Positions 38,936 to 50,100 of a stretch of 64,000 nucleotides of DNA are shown in pieces. Made by a program: the position numbers and the translations under genes. Below the pieces are notes generated by a model. It saw nothing but the letters and a program-made list of their open reading frames with translations. It was not told the origin of the DNA and did not search any database. This DNA is from Aulostomus chinensis (taxonomy: Eukaryota; Chordata; Actinopteri; Syngnathiformes; Aulostomidae): NCBI GenBank assembly GCA_037954235.1, contig JBBMOA010000020.1, forward strand, positions 20,838,677 to 20,902,676. Direction: 5' to 3'. Every line of letters begins with the position of its first letter. The stretch's first letter is position 1.

Positions 38936-41763
38936 CGGGAATGCATACAACCGCAATGCAGTTGTAGTTTTTGTCCACTGCTGCTGTCCTATCCACTCGC
39001 TGTCTGGACAGCAGAGACGGGTAACATCATCCTGTCCTGGGTGCTGTCTCACAAAGGTGGAGCAAAAACATTTTCATGCCCTACAGGGCTCCTTCTGATG
39101 CTCATGAATGAGTTGCAATTTCGATGCTTGTTTTGACAAGTAAAGTGAGTCAAAACTGCAGATTGCATGTTGCAACCGTACGACAAAGTAATTCATCAGG
39201 ACACGAATTTGATGTGTCACACTGACGTCAGCTGACGACGATGTTTCTGTTGTAAACTGACCAAAATCCAAAGTTATCCAACTGCTAAAATGTTACATTT
39301 CATACACGACTGACATTTGAATTAAATGCTAAACAAAGGCAGCTTCACGGGCTTTATTTCCTTGAAGACATTTCAGCTCCTACGAGGCTCCTTGTAGGAA
39401 GTTGCAGGCTTTTCACCGTGTGTGGCAACTCGCTTCTCCGACATACTAAAATCTCGACATCTTTTGATGTTGTCACGCTTTATTTTCGACGTCAACCAAA
39501 TTTTCATCAAAATGTTTGTCCTGCGTTGTGTCCAACATCTTTCCTGGATCAAACTGACGTGCCATCTGGGTGGAGCCCTCAGGCCCCTGATGGTCTGAGG
39601 CCCCGGGGAAATCGCACTTTGCCTGGCTGATAATCCAGCCTTCATCAAGAGGAGCTTCACGATAAGCCTCTTGACTTGCCTGCACATCTGTTGTTACTGT
39701 ATCACTCTGGTTGATTTCCTTTTATTTTACATTTGGTTTTGTAGAGCAACTATCAAATCCATAGACTTGTTATTCCACCCGACAAACGGCTGTGCTGGTG
39801 TACGAGTAATAGGAATTCCTTCTGACAGATCATTAAGTAACGAGTTCATCGCTGATAACAAGCTCACTGTAACATGGCTGCGCTGGTTACAACAACTAAA
39901 GATACGTTGTGTTTCTGAAGCTGAACATTAACCCGCAACGCTGCTGAATGCACTTTCCCAACTGCGCTGAGCTCCTGTGTTGTGATTCCCCTTCACATCG
40001 TGGAAAGTTGTGACTGACTCATCAGCAGAGAATGCGGTATAATGTTGTTGTCCTCGCCTCGCGTCTCCAAAACGTCAAGTGCCTGGTTTACCCTGGGACG
40101 CCTCAGGCAGTTCCATGCAGGAGTAGCAGTGCCAGGGAATGTTTTCTGCACACGGAAGACAATATCAGCTGTCAGACCGAGCAGCAGCAAAACAAAAATA
40201 AAGACTGCGGTGATGTTGCATTCACTTGGATTTTCTTCCATTTTCTTGGCAGTTTTGACACGTTGTGCCTGATGCCTTAATGTGCCTGTCGCTTTAGACT
40301 ATATAGTGCACAGAATATTACAATAATGTCCTTCAAACAGTGTGCAATTTAGCATGAAGACTTTATGGCATCAACCATTACACGAATTGTCATATAAAAT
40401 GTCACGTAAATGAGAGGTAGAAAAGGCACTCAAATGCATTTGGAAGGTTTAACTTGCGTGGCTCTTATGCCTGACTATTATTAATCTCTCCACTTATGAG
40501 CCAGTGAGTCACCCCGTCCTGTGACAGAGCTGCCACAAGTCCTCACTCAGCTGTCTGACTGCGTGAAGGAGAGATCCGAGCCAGTGACGCCAATCCTGTC
40601 CTCCCCCCGAGCTAAGATCCTTCCTCTCCACGTAGAAGAGGTCTCATCTGCATGACCCGCCACTCACTCTTCCTGTTCCCTCACAGGGACCAAAATTCTC
40701 ACTAAAACAGTACAGCTTGAACTCATGACGTGTTTGCTTGAGTTTTTCCTCTGTAGCTGCACTAGAACTCGTTCAGTTATGGTTCAAATAAGGTCAGCGG
40801 AAGTGCCGGCGTTTATTTGATCTGGTAAATTGTCTCCTTGGGTTTCTTTGATGCTGACTGGACGATTTATCCATGTGTCAGCTTCTTTAATTTGGACTCA
40901 CTCCCTGTGCCGTGCAAGTGTGGAAGACAGTAAAATTCTTAAGTACCGCCAGGGGGTGAAGGTTTTGCTGCTTCGTTACGTCATGGAGTACAGAACATTT
41001 TCATGTACGTCACTGACCCACATGGATCAGTTTGCATCCTTTCTCTTTACATTTACACCCAATTTCTTCAAATGATGACAGGAGATTCCGTAATTTTTAA
41101 ATAATCGTTGTGTGATGACAAAAAAAAAACATGAACTATACACGCTGTGTAAAAACAGATGACATGCGTTGCTCTGGTAATAAACCTGCAATGCGATACG
41201 CTCACGTTACGCATGGCAGACTGACCAGGTATGGCTCAGGTTTTAGTTAGCTCCCTTCAACAACATGAAATATCATCAGGTTTCACCTCCTTCTTGCTTT
41301 GTGGAACACACTGGCAAGTGTGAGGGGGGTACAAGGACCCAATCATGAGGCTGGCAGGGGCAAAAAGTTCCCCCTGGCTGAGGCATAACCTCTCTTAGGG
41401 CTGTATGATGAGCTATTTAAAGTATATCATTATCATTATAGAGCACAATGAAGCTTTGAATGCCTCTGATGCTCTGAGAGGAAATGAGGACTCTTCTCAA
41501 GTGAATGCATCATGATACAAATTGCCACTTATCAGCAAGTTGGCCGTTCTATTGCAAACATACAGCGTGGTTCTATGCACAGTCAGAACCCTTTTCTAGA
41601 ACGAGTAGATCTTATTACAAATCGATATTTATAACAAGTGCACTGCTAGTCGTATTGCGCACTTTATGATTTCAATTGTTGTGTGACAGGTCGCTTTGTC
41701 AAATTGAATGAAAAGAACGAGCTGGAATATTGTCATCGTCACACCAAGAGCAAAGCCCCAACA
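38936..41763. other. Intergenic, no gene recognised
   Basis: The open frames at 39373-39687 (minus), 39418-39630 (plus) and 39993-40280 lie in unique-looking DNA without domain or splice support. No RNA gene was noticed. Confidence 0.5.
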
Positions 41764-41796
41764 CCCCCCCCCCCCCCTCCAAAAAAAAAAAAAAAA
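41764..41796. repeat. Poly-C tract followed by poly-A tract
   Basis: C14, a short spacer, then A16. It lies in a 102-codon minus-strand frame that I reject as coding. Confidence 0.85.
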
Positions 41797-42867
41797 GCCA
41801 ACAGCCTGGCTCTTCTGGTGAAAAACAGGCCTTAGGTCCCAGAGCGCTGCAGACAGAGGACAGAATGTGGCACATGTGACCATCCCCAAAATAAAACTGA
41901 GAATGTGCTCACTCTGGGCCATAAAAAGAATTATCATGGGAATTCATGTCATTCTCAACAGTAAATCTAAAAATAATAAGAATCCTGAGTGGAGCTCTGC
42001 AGTCAAAACAAAACCTCAAGCGTTAACTTGATGTTGCTGAAGTGCTGTCGAGCATATTTGCCCTTTACGCCCTCCTGTTTCTCTACAAACATGTATTAAT
42101 CATGTTCCGTCATTCAGTTAAATGTCCATCTTGATCCTCCAGCTGGCAACTCTCTTGCTAGCAGAAAGCTTTCCCAGAGAGGAGGTTGGGAAGCCGCCTC
42201 CTCCTCCTCCTTCTTCACCCCCTCCGCCACGAGTCACGTTCTGCAGCTTCTTCATCCTCCGTCCTCTTGCCTCGCTCTCCCTCACAGCTCCTCTCACTCT
42301 CACTGAATGATCTCATTCCTCCCATCGCCCGTCTCTTCTGCCTCTGCATCCATCTAGCATATGATCACATTTCGCTTTCCTGCAGGGTGGCAGCTACCTG
42401 CAGGGTGTGGATGTGACTGCTCGGACTCCCGCTTGAATGAGTCCTGAATCCTGGAGGTAAATTAGCATTGTTGAACGTCTGGTTCCCTCCTTTCCAAGTC
42501 AGTGGGCTTTGGGTTATACACCTGAAATAAGGTCTGCGGCAAGTTTAGGATATTTGAACGTTTTGTTCAGAGGAATAAAATACATCAGTGAATATGAAAC
42601 CCGTAGATTTTGTCCGTGTGCTAAAAGCTGTGGTTGCTAACTAGGGGCTAAACAAGAGACATTGTTGAGGACATTTGCGGTGAAAACAGAAAATTCGATT
42701 CTTGAAACTGACGCAGACCCAACACCACTAGGGGCACTTGTACTTATGCAGAGGTCTAGCACTGCGGTTATACTGTTGAAACACTAGTTAGCCGCAGGGC
42801 TTCTATGTCATTTGTACTTACAACAACACATACTTCATGTTCAACAACAGTGACTGAAAGTGAGCAA

Positions 42868-42915
42868 ATATATATATATATATATATACCATACATATAT
42901 ATATATATATATATA
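42868..42915. repeat. Two (AT)n runs separated by CCATAC
   Basis: Two (AT)n runs of about 11 units are joined by a short CC-containing spacer, and each ends in TATATACC. Being self-complementary, they can form a cruciform. The matching ends suggest a short tandem duplication. Confidence 0.9.
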
Positions 42916-43147
42916 CCAGCAAAAATATATGTAGTGACACTGCAGATATGCAGCAGCGTGTACTGTAACTATGCTGTAAGTTACAAAGCTAACGGCATGC
43001 TATGTGCATACCGTTAGCACTACTTCTAGACTGCATGCACACTTAAAAAAAAAAAAAAAGACGTGATGTTCATTTGTAAAGATTATCGTGCTGGTAATGT
43101 GTAGATTTCACAAATGTAATGTAGTGGTATAAAAATCATGTACAGAT

Positions 43148-43197
43148 TTGGTCAAGAGAACCCATGAAGATGCTAAGTTCTGTGCTGGCCTACAAAA
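43148..43197 (-). repeat. Dispersed repeat R1, short minus-strand fragment
   Basis: The reverse complement reads 'ggccagcacagaacttagca' followed by a 'ggttctcttgaccaaa' segment, matching 36820-36865 at roughly 80 percent. The only R1 piece seen in inverted orientation. Confidence 0.6.
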
Positions 43198-45415
43198 AAA
43201 CATGATCCCTGTGTGGTGACAGAAGCTATTTTCTCTGCAGCAGAATATCATCCTCTCTAGTCTGGAGGTGCATTCTAATAATTTTCTTTTGATTTGCCAC
43301 TATTCCACTGGTGAATCTAAACCTTGAAGCCATCCTGCAGCTTCAGTGTTACAGAGGAAACTGACCTTAGATCATTTTCTACAAGGCAACATCTCCTATT
43401 AAGAAGTAGGTGAATAACGTCGCTCCGGGGATTCAGAGATGCTCACCCATCCTCATTGACCTCTAGCAGTCTTCGAGGACACATCTCCTTTCTGTGGCGC
43501 ACACACAGTCCTAAGCTGTGGCTGGAAGGCAGTGCTGGGGCAGCCTGCCGTTACTCCTCAGCATGGAGGCGTGTCTGGAGAGCTGATGAGCCCCAGTGGG
43601 TTTTCTCGAGTGCTGCTCTCCACTGCAAATGAGTCACACTGTGTATCAGGGAATCGGGGCAAAAGGATTCTTTGGGGATTATTATTCTGATTCATGCGCA
43701 GCTGTGGCTTCGGCTTAACAGAATTCCCGTTTGATAGACAAATGCAGAAATGCAGTTGCCTCGCACACACAAATACCATTTTCTTCATATTGTTCTCACG
43801 TGAATGGGTGAAACAAGACCAGAGCCATTGTTCCAGCGATGTAACAGAGACTACAGTGGGTGGCTCACAGAGACGATCACAGCAACATACAAACTTGAGG
43901 AGTGGGATATAAAAGCTTGTGGGTGCAGCCACATTCTGCAACCAGATGAGAGGCCTCTGTGTGGAAAAATGCATTTCCATGTTGCGGGGGCTTATCCAGG
44001 CAGGCAGCGAGCAGGAAACAAAGATTCCTAATAGTATGTCTGTGTATGTGTGCGTCGCTGCTGCCTGCAAACAGGGGAATAAAGGTTAAACTGAACACTT
44101 CTGTCAGTGTCCTGCATCCAGCTGCAAGCATTCCTCTCACCGCCCCGGATTCCTACATGGAACTGCACAATCCTGCTGTCACATCCCTTGATAATCTAGA
44201 AAGAACAATGAATAATGAACCTCTTCCATCCTTCACTCTGCAATATATTACACAAGCGCAACCCTGGAAGACAGGGACTCCAGACATCTTACATGCACCA
44301 GTTTTTAATAAAAATCTGCAGGCAAAGATTTTTCTTTTCTCTCACCCCTTTAATGTGAGTCTCTGTCATATCAAAAGCTAATAACACCTTGGTTTTATAG
44401 CTCAGAGATGCAAGTCAACACGTTTTTTTCTGTCAAGGACGCGGCTTTAGAGGTCAAAACTCCAGCAGCACCTGTAGTACAGCACAGAGCTGCAACAATC
44501 CATCAATAGCAGGACAATGAATCACCAAATATTTCAATACTCAATCATTTCAGTCTTTTTATTTATTTTTTTTATCAGAAATGTCAAACCAAAATGTCAA
44601 GATTTGCTGCTCTTGTTTTAGACCGTTTGAGGAACCGAACAAAACCATTTAAACGCGTTACCTTGGGCTTTTGGGAACTATTAATGAGTAGTTTTCACAT
44701 TTTCCTGGACATTTGATTGATTAAAAAATTCAGCCGTTAATTGCGAAAATAAGAAAAAAACTCTGTTGGGGACAGACATTTGTAAAAACAAACAAACAGA
44801 AAAACAATCGCGCCATCTTGACGCAGTTTTACAGTTAAAACGTGAATAATGACATCAGATTAATGCCTCTGTCTAATACTCTGGATCACATCATGATTGC
44901 AATATCAAAATAATTAGATATTTTTCCCCCCAAAATCTATAAGCCCTAAATCAAAAGGACATTTTTATCAGCTGGGGCATTGAAGGAAAAATGAATCCAA
45001 TCCAATCATCAGGCTTAATTTGGTTCTTTTCTTTTCACTCTACAGCACAGAGCTGGCCAGAGAACTACAACAGCGTCCAGAAAAATGAAAGAGGATGCAA
45101 GAAATATAAGACGTCTCGGTCCAAAATTAACTTTTCGCTTTTCAGTTTGTTTCTTCTCGGTTTTTCAGTTACGTATTTCTGAGCCGTGGCGGTTTTTCTT
45201 TTTGAACGTGGAGCGACAGCGTTTGAGAAGTGAATAAAAGAATTTCCCATGAATTTGAAAATGGTGACATTGATTTGAAGTCACACGGCCTAAAAAACGT
45301 TTTGTTAATTTATTGGTTATTTTAATCTTTGCATGATAGAGGCCTCATTTCTCATGGCTGTAGAGTAAATATTTACAGCAGCGTAATGGCTGGTGTTTTA
45401 TTCATGTAGAAAATG

Positions 45416-45417
<2 letters not shown>
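43198..45417. other. Intergenic, no gene recognised
   Basis: The 170-codon minus frame at 43558-44070 and the 140-codon plus frame at 43959-44381 overlap on opposite strands and show no domain, splice or start support. The rest is unique or AT-rich DNA upstream of trib2. Confidence 0.5.

Positions 45418-45463
<46 letters not shown>
45418..45463. repeat. (TG)n microsatellite, 23 units
   Basis: A pure TG run about 0.2-0.3 kb upstream of the candidate trib2 promoter. Confidence 0.95.
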
Positions 45464-45465
<2 letters not shown>

Positions 45466-45560
45466 CATATCTGCGTGCTATGTGAGAGAGGGATCCCTCC
45501 CTTCCTTGCTTCCTTGAATGACATTTCAGGAGGAAACACATTTGTAACGCGGCACGTACA

Positions 45561-45632
45561 GTACACCCCCCCCCCCCCCCATCCAATTTACCAGCACACG
45601 ATGCATTGAGATTAGAAGGGGGGGGGGTGTAC
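45561..45632. repeat. Perfect C/G-tract inverted repeat upstream of trib2
   Basis: GTACA followed by a run of C at 45561-45580 is mirrored by a run of G followed by TGTAC at 45618-45632. The two 15-bp arms are exact reverse complements around a spacer of about 42 bases. Both tracts can also form quadruplex or i-motif structures. Confidence 0.85.
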
Positions 45633-45660
45633 ATTGTTCTCACATGACTGCATTGCATCT

Positions 45661-45712
45661 CATTATAAGGGACCAATGGGGTTTTCCTGTGGGAGTGACG
45701 TAAGGGGGCGGG
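45661..45712 (+). promoter_or_regulatory. trib2: Candidate trib2 core promoter elements
   Basis: Within 52 bp lie a weak TATA-like 'attataagg' (45662-45670), a CCAAT box (45673-45677), a CRE-like TGACGTAA (45696-45703) and a GC box GGGGCGGG (45705-45712). The order and spacing look like a vertebrate RNA polymerase II promoter, about 1.1 kb upstream of the trib2 start codon. No transcript data are available here, so the transcription start is inferred to lie downstream of about 45.72 kb. Confidence 0.45.
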
Positions 45713-45740
45713 TCGTGTGTATGTATGTGTGTGTGTTTGT

Positions 45741-45762
45741 GCGTGCGTGCGTGCGTGCGTGA
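45741..45762. repeat. (GCGT)n repeat in the leader region
   Basis: Five GCGT units just after the GC box, in DNA that may be at or near the transcription start. Confidence 0.85.
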
Positions 45763-45846
45763 GTAGAAGCCCCCCTCCTGCAGGCAGCGGCTCTTCGGCT
45801 CCGTACGGCAGTGTGTGCAGAAGTGTGCAGCTCGGCTCTGCACTGA

Positions 45847-46002
45847 ATGAATTCCGATTCCCGGCCACGTAAGAAGCACCAGCGGCGCCACGGGAGAGAG
45901 GATGTCCTGCTGAACCAAGGGGATAGGCCTGGGAAAGTCGGCCGGCCGTCCCTTCTTCTTCTTCCTTCCTTCATTTCCAGCGGCTCACGGCAAACAACCT
46001 GA
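45847..46002 (+). CDS. Candidate uORF, 51 codons
   Basis: ATG at 45847 opens a 51-residue frame ending at TGA 46000-46002. The product would be Arg/Lys-rich at its N-terminus, with a Leu run. It matters only if transcription begins upstream of it. I recognise no protein family. If the GTAAGA at 45869 is used as a donor, the frame would be cut after its seventh codon. Confidence 0.2.
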   Translation: MNSDSRPRKKHQRRHGREDVLLNQGDRPGKVGRPSLLLLPSFISSGSRQTT

Positions 46003-46101
46003 CGACGCGTTTCTTCCACTGGACTAAAGAGAAAGAAAGAGACGAGGACTCCCGCACACAAAGACCCGCATCCCGGTCGTGGTTTTCCTCAGTTGTGGTA
46101 G

Positions 46102-46164
46102 ATGACAATCGCTTTGCAAGGATATGATCCCGGGGAACAAGGCCGAGCACTGACCTGGTACTAG
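46102..46164 (+). CDS. Candidate uORF, 20 codons
   Basis: ATG at 46102 and TAG at 46162-46164. The stop codon lies in the left arm of the hairpin at 46160-46186. Such a frame could reduce downstream initiation, but that is untested inference. Confidence 0.2.
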   Translation: MTIALQGYDPGEQGRALTWY

Positions 46165-46186
46165 TTAGCAAAGGAAGCTAACTAGT
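46160..46186. repeat. 10-bp perfect hairpin in the trib2 leader region
   Basis: ACTAGTTAGC at 46160-46169 pairs exactly with GCTAACTAGT at 46177-46186, with a 7-base loop. If transcribed it would be a stable leader stem-loop. It also contains the TTAGC words common in fish dispersed repeats. Confidence 0.75.
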
Positions 46187-46735
46187 TAGCTCTGCACCTG
46201 CTAGCCGTCCCCCCTCTCTCTCTTTTTCTCCTCTCTCTCGATATCAGCTGAATTAAGCTTTAAATATTCCGCTTGTACGTGTGTTTTTTTCTTTTTCTTC
46301 TTCCTGCAAGCGTTATCTATCAAATTTGTTTCCGTTTTATGAAACGTGCCATAGTATAGAATTTAAAGCTGGCATACGAGCCTCGGGGTTCACCTTAGCA
46401 CTCATTCACTGTAAAAGCCGACTTTTGTAGTCTTTGTTGCGGCTGCGTCCTCCCTACCGGCGCTGCTGGCGTCCATGAAACTGCAGCAGGTTTGAAATTC
46501 ATCCCAGTTAAGTAAAAGAAAATTGACATTAATGGATAAAAACAAAAAAAATCAGGCAAATTAATAGTTAAATTGTAAAGAAAAAGAATAGATTGAAAAG
46601 CCAGCATTTTACAGTTTGCATTCTCCAGCAGCAAGTTGGAGTCGTTGTTTTTTTTTTTTATTTAATTCAAGATTAATTAACGATTTTGTGATTGTTGCAC
46701 GATAAATAAAAGTGGTGCCCGAAGTGAGGAAGAGT

Positions 46736-46755
46736 AGCAGCAGCAGCAGCAGCAG
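46736..46755. repeat. (AGC)n trinucleotide repeat in the trib2 leader
   Basis: About six to seven AGC units, then GGAGGA and a C/T-rich tract up to 46807. Non-coding with respect to the trib2 frame. Confidence 0.9.
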
Positions 46756-46838
46756 GAGGAGGAAGGCCCCCCCTTCAACACCCCCCTCCTCCTCCCCCCC
46801 TCCCCCCAGGATTTGGTGGAGTTATTACACCATTCCTC

Positions 46839-47108
46839 ATGAACATACAGAGGTCAAATCCAATTAACATTTCACGTTATGGGAGATCGCGGCACAAATC
46901 GCACGATTTCGAAGAGCTATCTTGCTTAAGGACTACAGAGTCGCATCAGAGTTTTAGTCCCAATCTCGGGTCCCCCAGCCCGCCGGAGACCCCGGACTCC
47001 TCGCACTGTATCTCCCGCATCGGGGACTACCTTTTGTTGGAGCCACTGGAGGGAGACCACGTTTTCAGAGCCGCCCACCTGCACAGCGGGGAAGAGCTCG
47101 TCTGTAAG
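46839..47108 (+). CDS. trib2: trib2 exon 1 (coding part)
   Basis: Encodes residues 1-90: the Ser/Pro-rich N-terminal extension, with SPNLGSPSPPETP at 40-52, and the first beta strands of the pseudokinase N-lobe, ending exactly at Lys90 of VCK. The donor is AAG/GTCAGT at 47108-47109, phase 0. If intron 1 were retained, translation would add 24 residues, largely prolines, and stop at 47183, giving a 114-residue truncated product. Confidence 0.97.
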
Positions 47109-50100
47109 GTCAGTGGGCTTCACTGCCCCCCCCCCCCCACACCCCCCCCCCCCCTTTTCATTTACTACTTTCAACCATGTTAGTGTAATTTAGGTTTTAG
47201 TGTTGAAAACTGCAAATGTCAGTGCACTGCAGCCGCCAGGATGCAGGATTTTCTGGTGATTTCCTTGGGTTTTTTTCCTGGAGCTGCAACATTTAATCCT
47301 TCAGTCATTGAGAGGAAATGAATTGCTCAATCTTTTGTAGATCTTTTTTTCTTTAAACAAAAAAAACTTCAAACGTTTGCTAGTTCTGTAGTCTCCGATT
47401 TGCTGCCTTATTTGGCCGCATATGTTAGAAAATAAGCTTTTGGATTCTCGGATGGCCCAGAAAAAAAGCAGTTTGACTCCTTAGAGAAATGGTGATAAGC
47501 ATTTTATTTTATTTTGTTGCGAAACGTCTCCACATTTTAATGATTCTTTGATTAGCGGTGGAAATGATAAGCAGATGAAGAGGAGGTGTCAGCCCTGGTT
47601 GTAGACTAAGTTCTGTACTTGTGGCTTTCACCATGTTACTCATTTCAGACATTGTTTAATCAAAAATGGACATGGGATAAAAACTCGTCGACGGTTGTGC
47701 AAGTGATTGGTTTAATAACTGAGCTCGTCGCAGCTCTGAAATGTCCTGCGCACTCAACAAGACTCTACATGCGTCTGGAAGCTGTCCCTCGCAAACCCGG
47801 CCCCTCTCAACTTTTTAATAATTGCTTGAATTGCAAATAGGGAGCTGGCGGCGGAGCCTAATGGAAAAAGTGAATGGGGCGAGCTGCATGGTTTGGGTTG
47901 CATGATGTAACGTTGACAAAGGAGTGAGTAACCACGGAGGCGCTCACCCTCTCCCAGCTCTCTCTCGCTCTCGCTCTCTGTCTCCTCGTGTAATGATTTA
48001 GCTGTAATGCTTCACCCGCGGTTTGATATTAGGTGCAGACGCACAGTTGTGCCGTGCCATTTGCATCAAATATTAATGGTTTTTGTTGTGTTGAAGGGAG
48101 GTCGGACGGAGCCGGGGACTTTTACAAGTTTGCTCCAGCAGTCGACCCTTTAACCATCAGAAATAAACCTGAATCCCCCCAAGACCAAGGACAACCTAAT
48201 AGCCTTTCCTCACCACTTACAGTCCATATTATTGACTTTGGTATATATTACTGATTATAAGGGCAGCAGGCTTGTCCCTCAGGTGCATTCCAGCTCTAAG
48301 TAGGCTTAAGTGGCTAGATTAATCCAGACAATAGTTACACGCACCACTGGACTCATAAGACATGGCAAATCCAATAACCCATACCTTTTTGACTCCAGAT
48401 AATGTTCTGTCGTTGCATTAATAATTTAAGGGCCGTTGGCACGACCTGTGCGCTAACTGCCGTTTGACCTCATCTACCTTGTGGCGGGTTCAGTAGGGCG
48501 TCAATCAATCAATCCCCACTTCCAGGATTGATCAGTCCTGCCTAGCTGGAAGCCGAGGTCCTGGAGACTGAGCTCTGGGATGTATTTGAATTGACTGTGT
48601 GTGGAGGAGCCCTCTCACCTGAACTGGTTGTACTGAAAGTCAGTGGGGGGGTGGGGGTGGGGGGGAGTTACTATGGAAACAAAAGAGACACTGCGACCTG
48701 AGGCTGCGGTACAGTGCGTTCACTAACATGATGCTTTCACTTTGCCTCTTTATCTTTGCAGCTTTATTCTGTCTACCGAGAAGTAAACAGAAGTTGTTGG
48801 TGGTTTTTTTTGTGGGGGGGGGGGGGGTGATTGTGCACATTTAGCTTCGTTAAAGGATCATTTGAAGCTCTTTCAGTTGAATGTGAATCTCTGCAATAGG
48901 ACACACAGCAAACTAACCCTTTTCTACCAATATCCTCAGCCAGAGATCCTGGCACCAGGAGATAACCATGATCATTTCCTATGTCTGTGGCCGCAGGTTT
49001 TTGAGATCGGCCGGTACCAGGAGTCCCTGGCAGCCTACTTCATCCTGGGCCAGCACCAGCATATTAACCAAATCCTCGAGATACTGCTTGGGGAGACGCG
49101 AGCTTATGTGTTCTTCGAAAGGAGCCATGGAGACATGCACTCTTTTGTTCGAACCTGCAAGAAGTTGCGGGAGGACGAAGCTGCCAGACTCTTCTATCAG
49201 ATAGCCTCGGCTGTGGCACATTGCCACGACAACGGACTGGTCCTCCGGGACCTGAAACTGAGGAAGTTCGTCTTCAAGAATGAGGACAGGTGAGTCCTGG
49301 AGAAACTGCTGGACTCTTGACTTTCACTGTGTACTCTTGGCATTTATTCCGTACAAGTTTGTAATATCACAGCCACGTTGGTAATATCTGTCTTAGCTTC
49401 CAACTGGCAAAGCGTAACCTGAGACTATATTAAGTCTGAAATGTCTCCCTTGATGTCATGCAGAGTACAGGAAACACATGCTCTTTGTGTCTACTCTCGC
49501 TCTGCATGCATTGCTCCGTCCCGTTTTTGTGAGGTAGGTTTGACAAAATATGAGGACGTCCTGTCCTTATAATCCAGTATAGGTCAACAACACCACAAAT
49601 TACAGCCTCCACAATGACCAATAAAGAAATCAACATCTCAAAACGATTCATAAACATCGTAAAACCACATGAAGGGAGGATCAGGGCTTTGTGTGATCAT
49701 GGAAAAACCTGGAATTTGAATTAAAAAAAAAAAGAAAAAAAAAGAATAAAGCTGGAAGTCTTTGGAAAATGAAGGTAGTTTTGCTTCGCGTACGCACAGA
49801 CAGGGTTCATGTAGAGTTGACCGAGGCGAATCTTGGTTACTTAAATGAATGTTTACGTTGCATCCAACCATCTTAAATGTACTGTGGTACATTTTAAGAT
49901 GGATTTTTAATTAGTTTTCCTTTTGTGGACATGAACATTTGGCATGCAAGTGTATTGGTAAAACGTGCATGAACCCTGGTGGGCTGATTGCAGGGCTGCT
50001 ACATGAGACATTGGAACGCATACGATGTCTCAGGTTATCGAAACAGGCCATCATTTAACTGCCACTGCTGCACTGCTGTGGTTATCAACTGGACCAAATG

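Larger units (their letters stand above)
45765..46838 (+). other. trib2: Probable trib2 5' leader, possibly spliced
   Basis: GC-rich at both ends and AT-rich in the middle (about 46300-46700). It contains at least two upstream ATG frames. It ends in a long pyrimidine tract followed by CAG/G at 46806-46810, which looks like a splice acceptor only 29 bases before the start codon. A matching donor could be GTAAGA at 45869-45874. Whether the leader is one block or two exons cannot be settled from sequence. The boundaries are inferred. Confidence 0.4.

Noticed and set aside
43558..44381. Overlapping 170-codon minus and 140-codon plus frames
   Set aside because: Opposite-strand overlap and no domain in either; likely chance in moderately GC DNA.
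45398..46061. Minus-strand frames of 156 and 132 codons over the trib2 promoter
   Set aside because: They read His-Thr repeats from (TG)n/(GCGT)n and GC-rich leader DNA; no family signal.
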